Assembly (NCBI GenBank): GCA_964596015.1
Contig: CAZQSB010000006.1
Coordinates: 33,979-97,978, forward strand
DNA length: 64,000 nt
Origin: WJMD01 sp964596015
GTDB taxonomy: Bacteria; Joyebacterota; Joyebacteria; Joyebacterales; Joyebacteraceae
Reading direction: 5' to 3'
Positions 59,967-64,000 of this stretch are shown here, piece after piece (the first letter of the stretch is position 1; each line of letters opens with the position of its first letter). The translations under genes and the position numbers were made by a program. Below the pieces are notes generated by a model. The model had not been told where the DNA came from and did no database searches. It was given only the letters and a program-made list of their open reading frames with translations.

Positions 59967-60554
59967 ATGGACAAGCGCGTGCTCGTGACCTACGCGACAT
60001 GGGCGGGTTCCACGACGGCCGTTGCCGAGTCGATCGCGGAGGGGCTGCGCCGCGAGGGCATCGAGACAGATGTGCGCCCGGCGTCCGAGGTCCGCGACCT
60101 CGACCCCTACGCCGCCGTCGTCGCGGGGACCCCGGTGCACGCCGGGAGGCCCCACCCCGAACTGGCCGACTTCGTCAAGCGCCATACCGGAAGACTCAGC
60201 GAGCTTCCCGTCGCCTACTTCGTCGTCTGCATGACGATGAAGGAGGACACGGAAGAGAACCGCGCGACCTCCGAGGGCTTCCTGCGCTCCATCAGGGAAC
60301 GCCACCCGGAGGTGAGTCCGATCGACATCGGGCTCTTCGCGGGGGCCATCCCCGGGGACAAGGACAAGATAGGCGATCTGTCCTTCCTGTCGCGCTTCAT
60401 GCTCAAGGCGACGAAGGCCAGGCCCGAGGACTGCCGGGACCCTGAGAAGGCGAGAGAGTGGGGTACCTATCTGGCGGCGCGTCTCCTCAGGGACTTCGTC
60501 GAGAAGGAAGACGTGCGGGCCGGAACGCCGAGCGCTGAGACACGCAGTCCGTGA
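59967..60554 (+). CDS. Flavodoxin-domain protein, HemG-like
   Basis: 195 residues. The FMN phosphate loop is TYATWAGSTTAVAESIAEG, followed by AGTPVHAGRPHPELADFVKR, and the middle reads PVAYFVVCMTMKEDTEENR, as in flavodoxin-type protoporphyrinogen oxidase HemG and related proteins. It transfers electrons using FMN; the heme role is inference. GGGAGGAG precedes the ATG. The gene stop starts a series of imperfect repeats (60551-60669). Confidence 0.8.
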   Translation: MDKRVLVTYATWAGSTTAVAESIAEGLRREGIETDVRPASEVRDLDPYAAVVAGTPVHAGRPHPELADFVKRHTGRLSELPVAYFVVCMTMKEDTEENRATSEGFLRSIRERHPEVSPIDIGLFAGAIPGDKDKIGDLSFLSRFMLKATKARPEDCRDPEKAREWGTYLAARLLRDFVEKEDVRAGTPSAETRSP

Positions 60555-60669
60555 CGGCGGGAACGCAGGACGCGGCGCATGACGGCGGGAACGCAGGACG
60601 AGGAAGGACGCGGACAGTGACGGCGGGAGCGCCGGACGCGAAGTGGAGCCGGTCATGACGGCAGCGACG
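60551..60669 (+). repeat. Degenerate repeats carrying overlapping start/stop codons
   Basis: Units starting at 60551, 60579, 60617 and 60654 or so each begin RTGACGGC and share GGGAACGCAGGACG-type sequence with decreasing fidelity. The first overlaps the flavodoxin stop, and the last overlaps the ATG of the next gene (MTAATR). Confidence 0.6.
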
Positions 60670-61083
60670 CGCGGGAGAAGCAGGAAGGGTCTCGGGATTC
60701 GCCGCTGGATGGCGCGCGTCCTCGGCTTTCTGGTGCTCCTGCTCTTCGCGCGGCAGGCGTCACACGAGGTGGCTCATCTCGCGCAGGGACGTTCCCCTGG
60801 CGACGCGGTGTTCAGCTTCGGACTCCTGGCCGTAGTGGCCGGTCTCATCGTCGGCTGGTTCGCAGCCCGGGTCGGCGCCGTCGTCATCTGGCTCGGGTGC
60901 GCGACGGCCCTCGTCGTCGCAGGCGCCGCCCGCGCCGCCGGGATCGCCGGGAACCGCGACCTGGCCGCCATGGCGCTGGCGTTCGGCATACCCGCCGCGA
61001 CCGCGGCGATCTACTGGACGTCGGCGGCCTCGGGAAAGAGCGTCGAGCGAAACGGTCAGGAGCCGGAAGGAGACGCGACGTGA
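60655..61083 (+). CDS. Small membrane protein of unknown family
   Basis: 142 residues from ATG 60655 (or GTG 60643, 146 residues). A basic N-terminus (RGRSRKGLGIRR) is followed by about four membrane helices: VLGFLVLLLFARQASH, VFSFGLLAVVAGLIVGWF, VGAVVIWLGCATALVVAGAA, and AMALAFGIPAATAAIYW. Not recognised. It has no clear ribosome site, and the preceding duplicated start/stop repeats make translational coupling from upstream likely. Its stop overlaps the next start as GTGA. Confidence 0.6.
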   Translation: MTAATRGRSRKGLGIRRWMARVLGFLVLLLFARQASHEVAHLAQGRSPGDAVFSFGLLAVVAGLIVGWFAARVGAVVIWLGCATALVVAGAARAAGIAGNRDLAAMALAFGIPAATAAIYWTSAASGKSVERNGQEPEGDAT

Positions 61084-61874
61084 TCTCGAATCCCGTCATC
61101 GACGCGATGATGAACAGGAAATCGATACGCTCCTACGAGGACCGCGAGGTCCCCGACGACGTGCTCGAGACCATCGTGCGGGCGGGTCAGCGGGCTCCTT
61201 TCGCGGCGCAGCTCGGGAGCCTGCTGCTCTCGCGCCGGGCCGAGAAGAACCCGTTCGGCGCGCCGCTCCTCTTCACGGTCTGCGCGGACGTTCACCGGCT
61301 TGAGCGCGTGATGGAGCATCGCGGATGGCAACTCAGGACCAACGACCTGTCCATTCTGCTGTTCGCCATACAGGACGCCTGCTACATGGCGGAGAACATG
61401 GTGATCGCGGCCGAGAGCCTGGGGCTCGGCAGCTGCTTCCTCGGCGCGGCGCCGTACATCGCGGCGGCGCTTCGGAGGGAGTACAACGTGCCGGAGCGCG
61501 TCTTCCCGGTCGTGCAGCTGGTCATGGGGTATCCGGGAGAGGACCCGCCCACGAGACCCCGCTACCCCGTGTCGTTCCATCTGTTCGAGGACGAGTATCC
61601 CACGCTTGACGAGGCCGCGGTCGAGGAGGCCTCGCGGGTCATGGACGAGGGGTATCTCGCGCAGGACTACTACCGGAACGCGAACTACATGGTGAAGCTC
61701 GTCGGCGGACGCGAGGAGACGTTCACGTTCGACAACTACGGGTGGACGGAGCACATGGGGCGCAAGTGGGGGCAGTGGTACGAGACCCCCAACGAGCTTC
61801 TCAAGGCGATGAGGGCGTGCGGGTTCGAGGTGGCCGGAGACGAGGAGGTGGAGGATGAGAGCGCGGACGACTGA
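61080..61874 (+). CDS. Nitroreductase-family protein
   Basis: 264 residues from GTG 61080, preceded by AAGGAG 7 bases upstream. The N-terminal MNRKSIRSYEDREVPDDVLE is the family signature (RKSIRSY). Then AENMVIAAESLGLGSCFLG marks the FMN-binding core. The C-terminal about 80 residues (TFDNYGWTEHMGRKWGQWYE) are an extension found in a subset. It reduces substrates with NAD(P)H and FMN; substrate unknown. It overlaps its neighbours on both sides (GTGA with the previous gene, 20 bases with the next). Confidence 0.85.
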   Translation: MISNPVIDAMMNRKSIRSYEDREVPDDVLETIVRAGQRAPFAAQLGSLLLSRRAEKNPFGAPLLFTVCADVHRLERVMEHRGWQLRTNDLSILLFAIQDACYMAENMVIAAESLGLGSCFLGAAPYIAAALRREYNVPERVFPVVQLVMGYPGEDPPTRPRYPVSFHLFEDEYPTLDEAAVEEASRVMDEGYLAQDYYRNANYMVKLVGGREETFTFDNYGWTEHMGRKWGQWYETPNELLKAMRACGFEVAGDEEVEDESADD

Positions 61875-62679
61875 CCGGGCCCTGTGCTGGCTTCTGGCTC
61901 TCGCGCTCGCGGGTCTGGCCGCGGGATGCGCGACCGTCCCGGTGACGGGGCGCCAGCAGTTGACGATCGTGCCGACGGGCGAGCTTGTGGCGATGGGCGA
62001 GCAGAGCTACGAGCAGCTCCTTGCTGAGTCCGACGTCGTGACGTCAGGGCCCGAGGCGGGCCGGGTCGAGCGCGTCGGATGGCGCATCGCGGAGTCGACC
62101 GAGCGATTCCTGCGAGAAAGAGAGATGACGGCGGAGCTGGAGCAGTACGAATGGCGCTTCAACCTCATCCGGGACGACGCCGCGAACGCCTTCTGCATGC
62201 CGGGTGGACGCATCGGCGTCTTCACCGGCATGCTGGAGATCGCCGAGACCGACGACCAGCTGGCCGTCGTGCTGGCGCACGAGGTCGCACACGCCGTGGC
62301 GAACCACAGCAACGAGAGGATGAGCCAGATGCTCGTGGCCGAGCTCGGCGGACGCGCGCTCTCCGAGGCGTTGAACGAGGAGCCTGCGCGGACCCAGGAG
62401 CTTGCGATGGCGGCGTACGGTCTCGGCGCGCAGGTCGGAGTGCTCCTGCCGTACAGCAGGCGGCACGAGAGCGAAGCCGACCGCATCGGGTTGATCCTGA
62501 TGGCGCAGGCCGGATACGATCCGCGAACCTCTCTCGGGTTCTGGCGGGAGATGGCGGCGGAAGGCGGAGCGAGACCGCCGGAGTTCCTCTCGACACACCC
62601 GCACCCCGACACCAGGATCGAGGAGCTGAAGGACCACATGCCGGAAGCGCTGGACATCTACCAGAAGGAGAGTCGATGA
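61855..62679 (+). CDS. M48-family zinc metalloprotease lipoprotein
   Basis: 274 residues. The lipoprotein signal ends LAAGCATVPVTG (lipobox Cys near residue 25). The zinc motif is VVLAHEVAHAVANH (HExxH) with the third ligand in RRHESEADRIGLILM. STHPHPDTRIEELK follows. This is the LoiP/YggG type of outer-membrane or periplasmic M48 protease that acts on misfolded proteins. It overlaps the nitroreductase gene by 20 bases, and its stop overlaps the next ATG as ATGA. Confidence 0.92.
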   Translation: MRARTTDRALCWLLALALAGLAAGCATVPVTGRQQLTIVPTGELVAMGEQSYEQLLAESDVVTSGPEAGRVERVGWRIAESTERFLREREMTAELEQYEWRFNLIRDDAANAFCMPGGRIGVFTGMLEIAETDDQLAVVLAHEVAHAVANHSNERMSQMLVAELGGRALSEALNEEPARTQELAMAAYGLGAQVGVLLPYSRRHESEADRIGLILMAQAGYDPRTSLGFWREMAAEGGARPPEFLSTHPHPDTRIEELKDHMPEALDIYQKESR

Positions 62680-64000
62680 CCCGGGCGACGAAACCCACGA
62701 CCATTGCGTACTTCTCGATGGAGATCGGCCTGGAATCCCACATGCCGACCTATTCCGGCGGCCTCGGCGTCCTCGCCGGGGACACCCTGCGGGCCGCCGC
62801 CGACGCCGGCGTGCCGATGGTCGCGGTGACGCTTCTTCACCGTGAGGGCTATTTCAGGCAGAAGCTCGACGAGCATGGGAATCAGACAGAGGTCACGTAC
62901 GACTGGGAGCCGAAGGAGTTCCTCGAGGAGCTCGATGAGGTCGCCGAGGTTGAGATCGAGGGGCGCAAGGTCCTCGTTCACGCGTGGCGCTACCTGATCG
63001 AGGGCGTCCACGGCCACGTCGTGCCCGTCTACTTCCTCGACACGAACCTCGCCGCGAACGACCCCTACGACAAGCGCCTGACCGGTGAGCTCTACGGCGG
63101 CGACGAGCGCTATCGACTCTGCCAGGAGGTTGTCCTGGGCATCGGCGGCATCGCCATGCTCGAGGCGCTCGGATACACGGACGTCCAGACATGTCACATG
63201 AACGAGGGGCACTCTGCGCTCCTGTCACTGGCTCTCCTCGAGCGCGTCATGGGGAAGCTCGAGCCGCGGGCCTCCACCAAGGAGGAGTTCGAGGCGGTCC
63301 GTTCGCAGTGCGTGTTCACGACACACACACCCGTTCCCGCGGGGCACGACCGCTTCCCGAACGAACTCGTCAAGCAGGTGCTGGGCGGGACGAGAACGAA
63401 GATCCTCGATCTCTCGAACTGCCTGCACGACGGCGAGCTCAACATGACCTCGCTGGCGCTGCACTGCTCCCGCTACGTCAACGGCGTCTCGATGCGGCAC
63501 GAGCAGATCTCCGAGGACATGTTCCCGACCTACCCGTTCAACTCCATCACCAACGGCGTTCACGCCGTCATGTGGACCTCGCCGCCGTTCCGCGACCTCT
63601 TCGATAAGCACCTGCCCGAATGGCGCGTCGACAACCGCTATCTCAGGTACGCGATCAGCATCCATCGGGAAGAGGTCCTCGAGGCTCACACGGCCGCCAA
63701 GGCGGCGCTCATCGAGACCGTCAGGAACCTCTCGGGCGTCAGTCTGGATCCCGCGGTCTTTACCATCGGCTTCGCGCGGCGCGCCACGCCCTACAAGCGC
63801 GCCGACATGATCTTCGATAACATGGACCGTCTCCGCGCGATCACGAGGATCGCGGGGCCCCTCCAGATCGTCTACGCGGGCAAGGCGCACCCGAAGGACG
63901 AGAAGGGGAAGGAGCTCATCCGCCGCATCTTCCAGGCGGCCGACGAACTCGAGGACGAGATCCCCATCGTCTACCTCGAGGGGTACGACATGGACCTCGG
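62676..64000 (+). CDS. glgP: Alpha-glucan phosphorylase, 3' truncated by window
   Basis: At least 441 residues visible from ATG 62676 (AAGGAG upstream), running off the right edge. IAYFSMEIGLESHMPTYSGG and LGVLAGDTLRAAADAGVP are the family N-terminus, then HMNEGHSALLSLALLE, TTHTPVPAGHDRFP and SITNGVHAVMWTSPPF. The reaction is phosphorolysis of alpha-1,4-glucans to glucose 1-phosphate in the cytoplasm. The pyridoxal phosphate Lys and the C-terminal half lie outside the window. Coupled to the M48 gene by ATGA. Confidence 0.93.
   Translation, partial: MTRATKPTTIAYFSMEIGLESHMPTYSGGLGVLAGDTLRAAADAGVPMVAVTLLHREGYFRQKLDEHGNQTEVTYDWEPKEFLEELDEVAEVEIEGRKVLVHAWRYLIEGVHGHVVPVYFLDTNLAANDPYDKRLTGELYGGDERYRLCQEVVLGIGGIAMLEALGYTDVQTCHMNEGHSALLSLALLERVMGKLEPRASTKEEFEAVRSQCVFTTHTPVPAGHDRFPNELVKQVLGGTRTKILDLSNCLHDGELNMTSLALHCSRYVNGVSMRHEQISEDMFPTYPFNSITNGVHAVMWTSPPFRDLFDKHLPEWRVDNRYLRYAISIHREEVLEAHTAAKAALIETVRNLSGVSLDPAVFTIGFARRATPYKRADMIFDNMDRLRAITRIAGPLQIVYAGKAHPKDEKGKELIRRIFQAADELEDEIPIVYLEGYDMDL

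Noticed and set aside
1..64000. tRNA or rRNA genes, CRISPR arrays, insertion sequences or prophage genes
   Set aside because: None was recognised on reading either strand. A tRNAscan or Infernal run would be decisive for small RNA genes.

Overview
This is 64 kb of a very GC-rich genome (about two thirds G+C by eye) with dense genes, short gaps and many ATGA or GTGA stop/start overlaps. The cell is Gram-negative: there is an RND efflux pump, several lipoproteins and a probable outer-membrane barrel. Four large secreted proteins end in a FlgD-like C-terminal sorting domain, two of them with the PNPFNP signature, which is typical of the FCB superphylum and nearby candidate phyla (Eisenbacteria or Krumholzibacteriota-like lineages). 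The genus cannot be named from the sequence. Indolepyruvate:ferredoxin oxidoreductase, a rubrerythrin-like protein, two small ferredoxins and a nitroreductase fit an anaerobic or facultative amino-acid-fermenting life. No tRNA, rRNA, CRISPR array, transposase or phage gene was seen.

Layout. 24-9197 holds a probable lipid or small-molecule modification cluster: a BtaA-like (DUF3419) protein and a CTP-type polyprenol/diacylglycerol kinase on +, facing an operon on - of GNAT-like transferase, AMP-forming ligase, UbiA-type prenyltransferase and a PEP-synthase/rifampin-phosphotransferase-like enzyme. 9330-9983 is an FAH-family hydrolase. 10185-13538 is a pair of M16 proteases, one active and one lacking the zinc motif. 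13662-17857 is an RND pump (adaptor and HAE1-type transporter). 18190-24308 is a poly-gamma-glutamate operon (pgsB, pgsC and a TIGR04332-like gene) run together with two unrecognised exported proteins, one a likely beta-barrel, and a beta-propeller lipoprotein. 24357-32471 encodes three large secreted proteins (C25-like, M14, and a FG-GAP/VCBS repeat protein).

32543-39615 (-) is rubrerythrin-like, addB and addA. Two single-cluster ferredoxins (+), nth (-) and iorAB (-) follow. 43985-46431 (-) is glnA with a PPC-domain lipoprotein. Then come a small membrane protein (+), rfbB (-) and pruA (+). 50157-52807 (-) has a SatD-like regulator pair and a putP-type symporter with a 31-residue partner. 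52998-58343 (-) is an operon of a calcineurin-like phosphoesterase, a lysine/saccharopine dehydrogenase-like enzyme, an unknown secreted protein and a rhodanese. 58589-64000 (+) carries a methyltransferase, a TrmO/TsaA-like protein, a flavodoxin, a membrane protein, a nitroreductase, an M48 lipoprotein protease and the start of a glucan phosphorylase cut by the window edge.

The most promising undescribed system is the poly-gamma-glutamate operon: it couples cytoplasmic synthesis genes to envelope proteins that could carry the polymer across an outer membrane. The 5' lipid cluster and the SatD-like pair with its palindromic AT-rich operator are next. Putative vegetative promoters of the form TTGnnn-17/18-TAnnnT were readable by eye in many intergenic gaps and are listed.
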